A DNA stretch of 20,632 bases, from NCBI GenBank assembly GCA_946624065.1, contig CAMORT010000042.1:1-20632 (forward strand), in the 5' to 3' direction. Position 1 is the first letter of the stretch, and each line of letters begins with the position of its first letter. Made by a program: the position numbers and the translations under genes. Origin of the DNA: F23-D06 sp002392325 (GTDB taxonomy: Bacteria; Bacteroidota; Bacteroidia; Bacteroidales; WCHB1-69). Of the stretch, positions 14,283 to 20,632 are shown in pieces. The notes under the pieces were generated by a model. That model did not search any database and was not told where the DNA came from. It saw only the letters and a program-made list of their open reading frames with translations.

Positions 14283-14816
14283 ATGGTCATCCTCTTCAAC
14301 AAACCTTACGGCGTGCTGAGCCAGTTCACCCCTGAGGCGGGGCATCGGGCCCTCAACGAGTTCGGATTTCCGCCCGGCGTCTATGCTGCGGGTCGGCTGG
14401 ACCACGACAGCGAGGGCGCCCTGCTGCTGACCGACGACGGACGGTTGGTGAAACGCCTGCTGGACCCGAAGAATGCCCACCCGCGCACCTACCTCGCCCA
14501 AGTGGATGGCGAAATCACGGACGAAGCCCTACGAAAACTGGCTAAGGGGGTTGTCATCAAGGGTTACCGCACCCGCCCATGCAAAGCCGAGCGAGCGATG
14601 CCGCCGGAGAACCTCTGGGAGCGCGTGCCGTCCATCCGCTATCGCGCTAACATCCCCACCAGCTGGGTCCGCCTCACCCTCACCGAAGGCAAGAACCGCC
14701 AGGTGCGCCACATGACCGCCGCGGTCGGCTTCCCGACATTGCGGCTAATCCGCGTCCAAATCGGCGACCTCAGTCTGGGAGAGCTCCAGCCGGGGGAGTG
14801 GAGGATTGTCAGATAA
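14283..14816 (+). CDS. rluE: rRNA pseudouridine synthase, RsuA/RluE family
   Basis: Isomerises a specific uridine in rRNA to pseudouridine; RluE in E. coli modifies 23S rRNA position 2457. The 177-residue length and absence of an N-terminal S4 domain fit RluE rather than RsuA, RluB or RluF. It begins directly with MVILFNKPYGVLSQF, then YAAGRLDHDSEGALLLT with catalytic D40, LTEGKNRQVRHM, and LRLIRVQIGDLSLGELQPGEWR, all canonical. The gene ends 12 nt before a convergent gene, with a bidirectional hairpin across the junction. Assignment to RluE rather than another single-domain RsuA family member is by length and similarity only. Confidence 0.88.
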   Translation: MVILFNKPYGVLSQFTPEAGHRALNEFGFPPGVYAAGRLDHDSEGALLLTDDGRLVKRLLDPKNAHPRTYLAQVDGEITDEALRKLAKGVVIKGYRTRPCKAERAMPPENLWERVPSIRYRANIPTSWVRLTLTEGKNRQVRHMTAAVGFPTLRLIRVQIGDLSLGELQPGEWRIVR

Positions 14817-14818
14817 AA

Positions 14819-14849
14819 AAACAGCAACCTATTCTGTAGGTTGCTGTTT
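14819..14849. terminator. Bidirectional rho-independent terminator
   Basis: A 13-bp perfect stem: AAACAGCAACCTA (14819-14831) pairs TAGGTTGCTGTTT (14837-14849), loop TTCTG. On the minus strand it is followed by a T-run (complement of the A-run at 14815-14820), a strong terminator for the Arc-like gene, whose stop codon lies within the stem. On the plus strand the downstream T-tract is broken, so termination of rluE would be weaker. Confidence 0.85.
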
Positions 14850-15023
14850 CTTGTTGTTGTCATCAGTTTTTTCTTTTTTCTTCGGCAGCCGTCCCGCCTT
14901 TTTCAGCGCGGTGGACAAAATCCACTCAATTTGCCCATTCGCGCTGCGGAATTCGTCCGCGGCCCATTTCTCAATGGCATCGAAAATGTCGGAATCCACG
15001 CGAAGAGCGAAGTTTTTTTTCAT
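14829..15023 (-). CDS. Arc-like ribbon-helix-helix DNA-binding protein
   Basis: A 64-residue protein, MKKNFALRVDSDIFDAIEKWAADEFRSANGQIEWILSTALKKAGR, followed by a lysine-rich tail. The beta strand (KKNFALRVD) and the two helices with the family's FRSANGQIE motif identify an Arc/MetJ-type ribbon-helix-helix fold, which binds DNA as a dimer of dimers. I chose the ATG at 15023; starts at 15029 and 15050 are in frame but begin with less family-like sequence. It follows the SPFH gene by 99 nt of repeat sequence, is transcribed in the same direction, and may be in the same transcript. I recall that this pairing is common in Bacteroidales. Its operator is unknown; a candidate is the inverted repeat in front of the SPFH gene. 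Confidence 0.85.
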   Translation of the reverse strand: MKKNFALRVDSDIFDAIEKWAADEFRSANGQIEWILSTALKKAGRLPKKKEKTDDNNKKQQPTE

Positions 15024-15037
15024 ATTCATTATTTTAT

Positions 15038-15066
15038 TGTTGAGACGCACGGCCGTGCGTCTTTAC
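15038..15066 (-). repeat. 29-nt palindromic interspersed repeat, copy B
   Basis: A perfect 20-nt palindrome core with arms AGACGCACGG (15043-15052) and CCGTGCGTCT (15053-15062). The unit is identical to the reverse complement of copy A (11338-11366) at 28 of 29 positions, the difference lying in the centre. It sits in the SPFH/Arc-like gene gap. Confidence 0.85.
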
Positions 15067-15117
15067 AAATATTATTGGCCGTGTGTCTTTACGATAATCT
15101 CAGCCGTGCGTCTTTGC
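15053..15117 (+). repeat. Tandem half-copies of the palindromic repeat
   Basis: CCGTGCGTCTTTAC (15053-15066), CCGTGTGTCTTTAC (15079-15092) and CCGTGCGTCTTTGC (15104-15117) are direct repeats at spacings of 26 and 25 bp. Only the first is part of a complete palindrome; the other two look like isolated half-sites. Confidence 0.8.
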
Positions 15118-15122
15118 AATGA

Positions 15123-16094
15123 TTATTGGTATAATGTCCCCGTGTTGATGACCGGTGAGGCGGATTCGTCGGCGCAGAGCACCACCAGAAGGTTGGAGAC
15201 CATGGCGGCCTTGCGCTCCTCGTCGAGTTCCACGATCTTGTCCTCCGACAGTTTCTTCAGAGCCAAATCCACCATGCTGACGGCTCCTTCCACAATCTTC
15301 TCGCGGGCGGAGATGATGGCGTCGGCTTGCTGGCGGCGCAGCATCACGCTGGCAATCTCGGCGGCGTAGGCCAGGTAGTTGATGCGTGCTTCTACCACTT
15401 CAATGCCGGCAATCTCCAGATGCTTGCGCAATTCCGCTTCCAGCCGGTCGTTGATCTCCTCGCCACCCGAACGCAGGGTTACTTCCTCATCGTCGCGGTC
15501 CATGTTGTCATATGCATACATGCCCGCCACTTTACGCAAGGCGGCATCGCTTTGCACCCGTACAAACGAGTCGAAGCTCTTGACCGACTTCATCGAATTT
15601 TCTGTGATGGTACTGCGCACATCCGAATCCACTTCGAAACAGGCCTTGTAGGTGTCGTTGATTTTCCATACCAGCACCAGACCGATCATGATGGGATTGC
15701 CGTTTTTGTCGTTCACCTTGATGGGTTCCACATCCATGTTCTTGGCGCGCAACGAGAGTTTCTCTTTGCTGTAGAAAGGGTTGGCCCAGAAAAAGCCGTT
15801 TTGCTTCACCGTGCCGGAGTATTTGCCGAAGAAGGTGAGAACTCGGGACTCGTTGGGCTGCACAATCATAAATCCAGCCAAATCAAGGATATATACGAAC
15901 AGGAGGAATGAGCCCGTGAGGATGGGCAGCAGGATCCACGCTGTTGGTTCGCCTTCCGCATCCAGCATGCAGTCGAATTTGGCGAAGCAAACAATCAGCC
16001 AGATGGAGAGTGCCAGCAGCGCAAGGTTGATGAAAAGGTGCAGAAAACCATTGTTTCCTGCGGTCATGGTTTTGTTGAATTCCTTGGATTCCAT
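15123..16094 (-). CDS. SPFH/band-7 domain membrane protein
   Basis: A 323-residue integral membrane protein of the stomatin/prohibitin/flotillin superfamily. Two hydrophobic segments (about 17-37 and 52-73) precede the SPFH domain, which starts with AGFMIVQPNESRVLTFFGKYSGTVKQNGFFWANPF and contains VNDKNGNPIMIGLVLVWKI. A helical segment, IEVVEARINYLAYAAEIASVMLRRQQADAIISAREKIVEGAVSMVD, follows, typical of the oligomerising C-terminus. The protein would form large rings on the cytoplasmic membrane and organise or protect membrane proteins; its partner is not identified. The Arc-like gene follows on the same strand. The start at 16094 is preceded by a promoter box at 16146-16153. Confidence 0.92.
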   Translation of the reverse strand: MESKEFNKTMTAGNNGFLHLFINLALLALSIWLIVCFAKFDCMLDAEGEPTAWILLPILTGSFLLFVYILDLAGFMIVQPNESRVLTFFGKYSGTVKQNGFFWANPFYSKEKLSLRAKNMDVEPIKVNDKNGNPIMIGLVLVWKINDTYKACFEVDSDVRSTITENSMKSVKSFDSFVRVQSDAALRKVAGMYAYDNMDRDDEEVTLRSGGEEINDRLEAELRKHLEIAGIEVVEARINYLAYAAEIASVMLRRQQADAIISAREKIVEGAVSMVDLALKKLSEDKIVELDEERKAAMVSNLLVVLCADESASPVINTGTLYQ

Positions 16095-16112
16095 AATGTT
16101 ATGTGTTTTTGA

Positions 16113-16153
16113 GGTGATTAAAATAATATCAAAATAATATCACCGCAAAAATA
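16113..16153 (-). promoter_or_regulatory. Promoter and candidate operator of SPFH gene
   Basis: Minus-strand TATTTTTG (16153-16146) is a TAnnTTTG -7 box 51 nt before the start. Just downstream, where transcription should begin, lies an inverted repeat GGTGAT (16113-16118) / ATCACC (16139-16144) enclosing two tandem 11-bp copies of AAAATAATATC (16120-16130 and 16131-16141). A one-turn tandem repeat at +1 suits a ribbon-helix-helix repressor. Confidence 0.5.
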
Positions 16154-16193
16154 CAATTATTTTAATACGATAGCATTATGGGAAATTTTTTTT

Positions 16194-16541
16194 TTATTTT
16201 TCTTGACATTCTATAAAGGAACCTATTCGAATGCCAAGTTCAGCGTTATATTGTCCAGTGTCGTAATGATTCCAGTAGGAGCATTCTACCGCGGATTCAC
16301 GGGTATCAAAATACACTTTGAGTTGAGCGGGATGTTCAGGAATGGAATGGGATAAGTTTTGGCTTATGTTTTTGTGAATGTCTTTTACATAGATTGGTCT
16401 TCCAACGCTATCCCATAACAGAGAGTCCACAACGGTATTTGTGAAGCCGGAATAGCATCGGCATTGGTGGATTTTCTGGCATCCCGACAGACTGAGGCCA
16501 ATGATGGCGATTATGGTAATGAGAATGATGCTTTTTTTCAT
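16194..16541 (-). CDS. Small lipoprotein of unknown function
   Basis: A 115-residue protein with a type II signal peptide: MKKSIILITIIAIIGLSLSGC, lipobox LSGC with lipidated C21. The mature part is short (about 95 residues) and begins QKIHQCRCYSGFTNTVVDSLLWDSVGRPIYVKDIHKN; it contains three more cysteines (C27, C29 and the C in SAVECSYW), which could form disulfides in the periplasm. It starts 23 nt after the stop of the barrel-like protein gene, so it is probably the third gene of the sigma-factor operon. No known domain recognised. Confidence 0.8.
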   Translation of the reverse strand: MKKSIILITIIAIIGLSLSGCQKIHQCRCYSGFTNTVVDSLLWDSVGRPIYVKDIHKNISQNLSHSIPEHPAQLKVYFDTRESAVECSYWNHYDTGQYNAELGIRIGSFIECQEK

Positions 16542-16564
16542 GATGTTTGTTTTAGTTGATTATA

Positions 16565-18238
16565 TTAAAATGCATATCCGATGCCTAATGAAGCGAACCC
16601 CTTGATGCCGATGCCGGCCTCGAAAGTGCCGAAAAGATGGTCGCGCCCCGCCCGTATGCCCAATGCGGTGAACTGGAATGAGGAGAAAGTTATGGGGAGT
16701 TTTTTGTAGTTAGTCATGATGCCATATTGGCCTCCTACACTGGTAGTTATTCCGGCGGATAGCGCGGAGTACAGGGTTACATGCGGGCGGTTGAGGTAGG
16801 AGAATCGCAATTCCGGCATGATGGTGATAAAATGACGGTTCTCAACTATTTGATCCCAATATGTGTAATCGGCGAGCTGTTTGGCGTAAGCGTAATTGAC
16901 CATGAGGCCGGCCCACAGCCATCTGGTCAGCCGGTAGTGATAGTTCAGGGAGATGGTGGGGCTGGCGGTGAAAGCGTGTGCAACGGCATCTTGAGTGTGG
17001 TATTGGCGTTTGTTGAGACGCATCCAAAATATGGCACCGAATGGGTCGCCGACTTCCAGACGGGCCTCGTGGCGCAATTTCATGCCCTCATCCGTGCTCC
17101 AGTGAGGACGCGCCCGCATTACCAACCGTTTCTTGCTGAAACTGTGGATATAAGCCATCTGTAAATAGAGGAAATGGTTGATGTGAGAATAGAATCGATG
17201 AGGTGTTGGAGAGTTGTCAGGACTGGAAATGTCAAACCACAAACCCTTTTCTTGCTCTTCAGTAGCCATATTTATTCCTGTGGTGAATCGCAGGAAATCC
17301 TCATTGGGGAGTTGGTAATAGAGCCCCATATCCAGCAGGATGTCTGCATACGGCATGTTTTTGTCGGCATCGGCAACCAAACGTTCTAATTGGCTTGGGA
17401 GAAGAGTGTGAGATCCAATGACATCTTTATGCATGCCGTATTCACAGTTGAAACCTGTTATGAAGGTCTGTATGGGCAAACGAAGCCGTGCACCTGCACT
17501 GACAGTCAGCAAAATTTTTGGAGTGACAGGATAGTGAAACTCAAATTTCAGCGGAAGGGAAAAACCGTATTTTTTCAGATTCACGCCTCCTAATGTTCCA
17601 TAGTTCAGTGCGGCGGACACCCCAAAGTAGTCGGCAAAATTGTAAGAGAACTCCAGCCCAGCATGGAAAGAAGGTAAAGGATATTTCCTTCCGAGTTCTT
17701 GGGTTGTCAGATTTTGAGTGGTGATAGGATGCATCACATCCAATTGTAGGGTGTAGCCGAAATGGAACCCGTCGAAGGGGTGTTCGGTCGGCGCGAGGTT
17801 GGTGCGCTGATTGTTGTCGTAGTGCGAGGTCAGGGTGCTGTCGGTTTGCGCGGTAGTCAGGGCGTTCAGTCCCAGGATGAGCAATCCCGCGACCCCATAT
17901 TTTCGGATGCTGTCCATAGTGGCGGAATTTGTGGTTTCATCCATTAGGACGCATTTTTCCAAAAAGGTTACGGTCTGTTCCCACATTTTGCGCAGCGAGT
18001 CGGGGGCGGAGGCGGCATCCGAGCCCTTCAGTTTGTAGAACAGTTCCTCCAATTCACGGTTGTGGATGTAGTCGGCCAGATAGAGCGTGTCGTGGATGCG
18101 CACGGTGTCGCGCACCTTAATAGTGTCATAGACCACCTGCCGGCGCACTTCGTACAGGGTGTCGGTGTGCTGGGCGCGTGCCTGCAAGGCGAGAACGAGC
18201 ACCAGGAGCAGAGCCAATATGCGGATGTGATGGTTCAT
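16565..18238 (-). CDS. Outer-membrane barrel-like protein of unknown function
   Basis: A 557-residue exported protein. The signal peptide is MNHHIRILALLLVLVLALQARAQ (1-23). Residues 29-54 carry DT-rich short beta repeats (YDTIKVRDTVRIHDTLYL), then a helical region, then a second signal-like segment M108-Q131 (MDSIRKYGVAGLLILGLNALTTAQ). From about 150 the sequence alternates aromatic and polar residues in strands with turn motifs (GFHFGYTLQLDV, HAGLEFSYNFADYFGVSAALNYG, GIGIKGFASLGIGYAF) and ends in phenylalanine, as outer-membrane beta-barrels do. It overlaps the sigma factor's stop by ATGA and precedes a lipoprotein by 23 nt. It is probably a surface or outer-membrane component regulated by, or signalling to, the sigma factor; this is inference. 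Confidence 0.82.
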   Translation of the reverse strand: MNHHIRILALLLVLVLALQARAQHTDTLYEVRRQVVYDTIKVRDTVRIHDTLYLADYIHNRELEELFYKLKGSDAASAPDSLRKMWEQTVTFLEKCVLMDETTNSATMDSIRKYGVAGLLILGLNALTTAQTDSTLTSHYDNNQRTNLAPTEHPFDGFHFGYTLQLDVMHPITTQNLTTQELGRKYPLPSFHAGLEFSYNFADYFGVSAALNYGTLGGVNLKKYGFSLPLKFEFHYPVTPKILLTVSAGARLRLPIQTFITGFNCEYGMHKDVIGSHTLLPSQLERLVADADKNMPYADILLDMGLYYQLPNEDFLRFTTGINMATEEQEKGLWFDISSPDNSPTPHRFYSHINHFLYLQMAYIHSFSKKRLVMRARPHWSTDEGMKLRHEARLEVGDPFGAIFWMRLNKRQYHTQDAVAHAFTASPTISLNYHYRLTRWLWAGLMVNYAYAKQLADYTYWDQIVENRHFITIMPELRFSYLNRPHVTLYSALSAGITTSVGGQYGIMTNYKKLPITFSSFQFTALGIRAGRDHLFGTFEAGIGIKGFASLGIGYAF

Positions 18239-19242
18239 GGTTTGCCGAACAGATAGATGGTGTCTTTCACAATGTCGGTGTCGCGGACAATAACCGTTTC
18301 CCGAACCTCAACCTCTTGGGTAACCGTTATGGGCTTGTTTTTCGTGCTCCGGCGCACGCCATTGGCTGTTGCCGATTCAGTCTCTTTGGTGCAGGTCTGC
18401 GCCGTGTCGGGGCAAGTTGCCGCTGCAGTGTCGGGTAGGGCAGGGGAGGTTTGCGACGGCTGGGTGCGCGCGATCTGCCATGCGCACGCGCCTCCGGCGA
18501 GCCCGGCGGCCGCCGCAAGTGCAATGGCGGTTTTGTGTGCTGCGAGTGTCACGCCTGCGCCGGAGGGCGAGGTGGCGGCCGCCTGCCGGATGGTACTGGT
18601 GGGTAGGGGTGCGCTTGGCGGCATTCGCAAGCTGCCAAGCCCCTTGCGGAAAAGTTTGTCAATGCCCGCAGGACGAGCGGAAGTCAAGGTGAAAATCATT
18701 AAAATCATAAGGATTCCTTTTTTGCGTTTTTCTTTTTCGTGGACTTTGGCGTGGAGAAGTTTTTTTAGGCTCTGTCGCGCTCGGAAAAGCAGCGCCTTTG
18801 AGTTGTTGGGCGTGATGCCGAGCATTTGCGCGATCTCGGTGTGTGGCCGGGAGTCGATGGCATACAACTCAAACACGGTGCGCTGCCGCTCGGGCAGTTT
18901 TCCGATAATCTCCACCAATTCGGATTGCGTGAACTCAGCTCCAGCCAGCCATGAGTCGTCCTCATTTTCACACATCGCATCGCTGACCGCTTCTTCATTT
19001 ATGGGGACACTGTCCGTCCTTTTCCGCAGATAGTCAATGGATTGGTTGACGGCGATGCGTGTTAGCCAGGATTCGAACCGCCCAAACGCTTGGTATGTGT
19101 CTGCCTTTTCGATTGCCTTCAGAAATGCATCATGCGCCAAATCCTCGGCTGTCAGCCTATCGTTAACATACCGGTAGCACACTCCGATTATCTTCTGAAT
19201 GTGCTTGTTATATTGCCGTTCCCAGAACTTCGCCTTGTCCAT
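18235..19242 (-). CDS. ECF-type sigma-70 factor with fused membrane-anchored tail
   Basis: A 335-residue protein, well above the roughly 160-200 residues of ordinary ECF sigma factors. The sigma-2 region is at about 9-75 (NKHIQKIIGVCYRYVNDRLTAEDLAHDAFLKAIE, FESWLTRIAVNQSIDYLRKR) and sigma-4 at about 108-164 (LPERQRTVFELYAIDSRPHTEIAQMLGITPNNSKALLFRARQSLKKLL). After these come a lysine cluster and a short hydrophobic stretch (176-188), a Pro/Ala-rich linker, a clear hydrophobic helix (about 233-256), a Thr/Pro-rich region, and a final beta-like tail (307-335, EVEVRETVIVRDTDIVKDTIYL). If the helix spans the membrane, the tail is periplasmic. The following gene overlaps by 4 nt. No separate anti-sigma factor is present, so the tail may fill that role. 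Confidence 0.9.
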   Translation of the reverse strand: MDKAKFWERQYNKHIQKIIGVCYRYVNDRLTAEDLAHDAFLKAIEKADTYQAFGRFESWLTRIAVNQSIDYLRKRTDSVPINEEAVSDAMCENEDDSWLAGAEFTQSELVEIIGKLPERQRTVFELYAIDSRPHTEIAQMLGITPNNSKALLFRARQSLKKLLHAKVHEKEKRKKGILMILMIFTLTSARPAGIDKLFRKGLGSLRMPPSAPLPTSTIRQAAATSPSGAGVTLAAHKTAIALAAAAGLAGGACAWQIARTQPSQTSPALPDTAAATCPDTAQTCTKETESATANGVRRSTKNKPITVTQEVEVRETVIVRDTDIVKDTIYLFGKP

Positions 19243-19267
19243 TTGCGATGTGAATTATATTACTACG

Positions 19268-19275
19268 CAAAAATA
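19268..19275 (-). promoter_or_regulatory. -7 promoter box for sigma-factor operon
   Basis: Minus-strand TATTTTTG matches TAnnTTTG, 25 nt before the sigma factor ATG. It is the housekeeping-type box; no separate ECF-type motif was recognised. Confidence 0.55.
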
Positions 19276-19418
19276 ACAAAAGGTTACGCTGTTGCCGCGA
19301 TTTTTTTATAATATTATTGGCAATTTGTACCCTTCCGGTATCAATCGCGAGAACGCAGCCCCGCTATGATCCGCTTGATGGAAAAATACAAGAATGGGGA
19401 TTCCAACAAGAAAGATGT

Positions 19419-20117
19419 TTAGCACTTCATCACTTTCTCCCGAAACTGCGCATATCCCGCCTCGTTGAAACGGTAATAGATGGGGGAATGTGGAGTGCGC
19501 TTCTTTCCATCTTGTGACGCCACAGTGGAAAGAATACCGGATGCGAGAAATCTTTTTTGGAAGTTGCGACGGTCGAATTCGCGGTCAAACACGGCTGAAT
19601 AGAGCCGTTGCATTTCAGGCAGAGTGAAGGTGTCGTTCAGCAATACGAAAGCCACCGGCGAGGTCATGAAACCTAACCGAAGCATAAGACGGGCTTTGCG
19701 GTAGATTTTCTCGTGGTCGAAGGCCAGTTGGGGCATCTCATTAATAGGGAACCAGCGGACTTCCGCAGCGTCATCACCGGCCACCGCATGGATTTGGGAG
19801 GGATGGATGGCAGACGCGAAAGCGGTGGAAATAGTGCGCCCGCGCGGATCACGGTTCAGGTCGCTGAAAGTTCCGATCTCCGTCATGTATTTCGTTGTCA
19901 GTCCCGTTTCCTCTTTCAACTCCCGCCGCGCCGCTTCCTCCAAAGTCTCGTCTTCATCCAGAAAACCACCGGGGAAGGCCCAGCATCCTTTGTACGGCTC
20001 GTTACCCCTACGGATAAGCAAGATGCTGAGTTGGGTGCCGTCAAAAGCGAACACCACATTGTCCACCGTTACCGCAGGACGCCAATAATCATACTGATAA
20101 ATGCCTCTTTTTCCCAT
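19419..20117 (-). CDS. NUDIX hydrolase with C-terminal winged helix (NrtR-like)
   Basis: A 232-residue protein. I chose the ATG at 20117 (MGKRGIYQYDYWRPAVTVDNVVF) because the longer frame starts in the divergent promoter region. The NUDIX box is intact at about 51-73 (GFLDEDETLEEAARRELKEETGL, fitting GX5EX7REUXEEXGU), so hydrolysis of an ADP-ribose-type nucleotide is possible. The C-terminal segment LPEMQRLYSAVFDREFDRRNFQKRFLASGIL, followed by SPIYYRFNEAGYAQF, is the winged-helix domain of NrtR-type regulators. The fold group includes regulators of NAD metabolism and, in Bacteroides, AraR-like arabinose regulators; those often have decayed NUDIX boxes, this one does not. It is divergent from the TolC-family gene, with a palindrome between. 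Confidence 0.9.
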   Translation of the reverse strand: MGKRGIYQYDYWRPAVTVDNVVFAFDGTQLSILLIRRGNEPYKGCWAFPGGFLDEDETLEEAARRELKEETGLTTKYMTEIGTFSDLNRDPRGRTISTAFASAIHPSQIHAVAGDDAAEVRWFPINEMPQLAFDHEKIYRKARLMLRLGFMTSPVAFVLLNDTFTLPEMQRLYSAVFDREFDRRNFQKRFLASGILSTVASQDGKKRTPHSPIYYRFNEAGYAQFREKVMKC

Positions 20118-20149
20118 CGTTAATTCGTGATTTGAAACCGTTTCGCCGG

Positions 20150-20157
20150 CAAAAATA
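20150..20157 (-). promoter_or_regulatory. -7 promoter box for NUDIX regulator gene
   Basis: Minus-strand TATTTTTG matches TAnnTTTG, 32 nt before the ATG at 20117. Confidence 0.55.
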
Positions 20158-20175
20158 AAAAAAATAAAAATATCA

Positions 20176-20192
20176 TGTGTAAAAAATACACA
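20176..20192. promoter_or_regulatory. 17-nt palindrome, candidate operator
   Basis: TGTGTA (20176-20181) and TACACA (20187-20192) are perfect inverted 6-mers around A5. The palindrome sits 18 bp from the minus-strand -7 box of the NUDIX gene and 16 bp from the plus-strand -7 box of the TolC-like gene, that is, over the expected -33 region of both promoters. Confidence 0.6.
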
Positions 20193-20208
20193 CATAAACT
20201 TTTTTTTC

Positions 20209-20216
20209 TATCTTTG
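20209..20216 (+). promoter_or_regulatory. -7 promoter box for TolC-family gene
   Basis: TATCTTTG matches TAnnTTTG. It is 100 nt before the ATG at 20317, implying a long AT-rich leader of about 90 nt in which I see no structured element. Confidence 0.55.
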
Positions 20217-20316
20217 CCGCTTTATTGAACAAATGTACTGTGTGGTATGTAAGTTGTTGTTTATTAATTGTTTAATATTTAATTTTAAAGATAAAAAAGA
20301 TAATTTTTTGCGGAAA

Positions 20317-20632
20317 ATGAAAAAAAATATTCTCTTGGTGCTTCTGTTTTGCTCATCAGTTCTGCTGTTGAGCGCGCAAGCACAGGACTCCATCCATGTG
20401 GATTTGAACAGGGCGATTGAGATTGCCTTGTCGGAAACGCCCACGATGCGCATCGCGGACCGCAATGTGCAAATCAAGCAAATATATAAGAAAGAGCAGA
20501 TTGCGGCGCTGTTTCCTGATGTGTCTATTGCGGCCAATTACAACCGCACGCTGCTGAAACAGACCATGTCCATGGATATGGGCGGGCAGACGATGAACAT
20601 CAAGGTGGGCCGCGACAACACCTATTCCGCCG
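20317..20632 (+). CDS. TolC-family outer-membrane efflux protein, 5' part
   Basis: Only the first 105 codons are in the window; the gene continues past its end. The signal peptide is MKKNILLVLLFCSSVLLLSAQAQ, followed by DSIHVDLNRAIEIALSETPTMRIADRNVQIKQIYKKEQIAALFPDVSIAANYNRTL. The pattern of a short strand, an AIEIAL helix, and A-x-LFP-x-V is the standard N-terminal repeat of TolC-type efflux/secretion channels. It would be the outer-membrane exit duct of a tripartite pump whose inner-membrane parts probably lie downstream. It is divergent from the NUDIX regulator. Confidence 0.88.
   Translation, partial: MKKNILLVLLFCSSVLLLSAQAQDSIHVDLNRAIEIALSETPTMRIADRNVQIKQIYKKEQIAALFPDVSIAANYNRTLLKQTMSMDMGGQTMNIKVGRDNTYSA

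Noticed and set aside
15043..15117. CRISPR-like array from the repeats near the Arc-like gene
   Set aside because: Repeats are about 14 nt, spacers about 12 nt, and there are no cas genes; they are half-copies of a dispersed palindrome.
16120..16141. Simple slippage of an AT-rich repeat at the SPFH promoter
   Set aside because: I kept it as an operator candidate because a GC-containing inverted repeat flanks it exactly, but slippage of the 11-mer remains a possible alternative.
19366..19422. Small open frame MIRLMEKYKNGDSNKKDV overlapping the NUDIX gene's stop
   Set aside because: The peptide looks protein-like, but it is only 18 codons with no recognisable start signals, and the upstream frame gives no conserved sequence; it could be a gene remnant, not a supportable gene.

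Overview
The window looks like a chromosomal segment of a Bacteroidota (Bacteroidales-like) bacterium. Most genes are preceded by the Bacteroidota-type -7 promoter box TAnnTTTG, Shine-Dalgarno sequences are weak, exported proteins end their signal peptides in ...AQ, and the gene families (ispD, a UDP-GlcNAc 2-epimerase, NUC1-type nuclease, tex, gltX, SPFH protein with an Arc-like partner, sigma factor/outer-membrane operon, NrtR-like NUDIX protein, TolC-like protein) are typical of that phylum. The species cannot be named from the sequence.

Layout. (1) 69-1856, plus strand: ispD and a non-hydrolysing UDP-sugar 2-epimerase, probably one transcript. (2) 6347-1851, minus strand: an apparent gltX-tex-nuclease operon, ending tail to tail with the epimerase. 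(3) 6412-7050, minus strand: an ORF6N-domain protein whose coding sequence contains a near-perfect 27-nt palindrome. (4) About 7051-11040: an AT-rich, accessory-looking stretch with a three-hairpin non-coding element, a secreted protein of unknown function (7506-8969), and a tightly coupled two-gene module. That module is a COG1106-like ABC ATPase (9134-10234) and a TOPRIM-like protein (10231-11019) overlapping it by ATGA. It is the best candidate here for a little-described, probably anti-phage, system. (5) 11088-14020: small membrane protein, mutL (its C-terminal endonuclease motif appears lost), and an orphan FecE-type ABC ATPase. (6) tRNA-Ser(UGA), then a small-subunit-type pseudouridine synthase (RluE-like). 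(7) Minus strand: SPFH/band-7 protein with an Arc-like ribbon-helix-helix protein. (8) Minus strand: an ECF sigma factor with a membrane-anchored extension, an outer-membrane barrel-like protein and a lipoprotein, apparently one operon. (9) A divergent pair, the NUDIX/winged-helix protein and a TolC-family gene cut by the window end, with a palindrome between them that overlaps the expected -33 regions of both promoters.

How parts may work together. The ATPase/TOPRIM pair has the logic of ATPase-sensor plus nuclease-effector defence systems (PARIS, AbiL/Rlo, OLD types) but I could not assign it to a named one. The sigma factor, barrel and lipoprotein look like an envelope signalling unit: the sigma factor's C-terminal tail and the barrel protein's N-terminus carry the same DT-x-YL-type motif. 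The NUDIX protein is a likely regulator of the neighbouring TolC-type efflux gene. Several intergenic spaces hold copies of short palindromic repeats of the kind scattered through Bacteroidota genomes.
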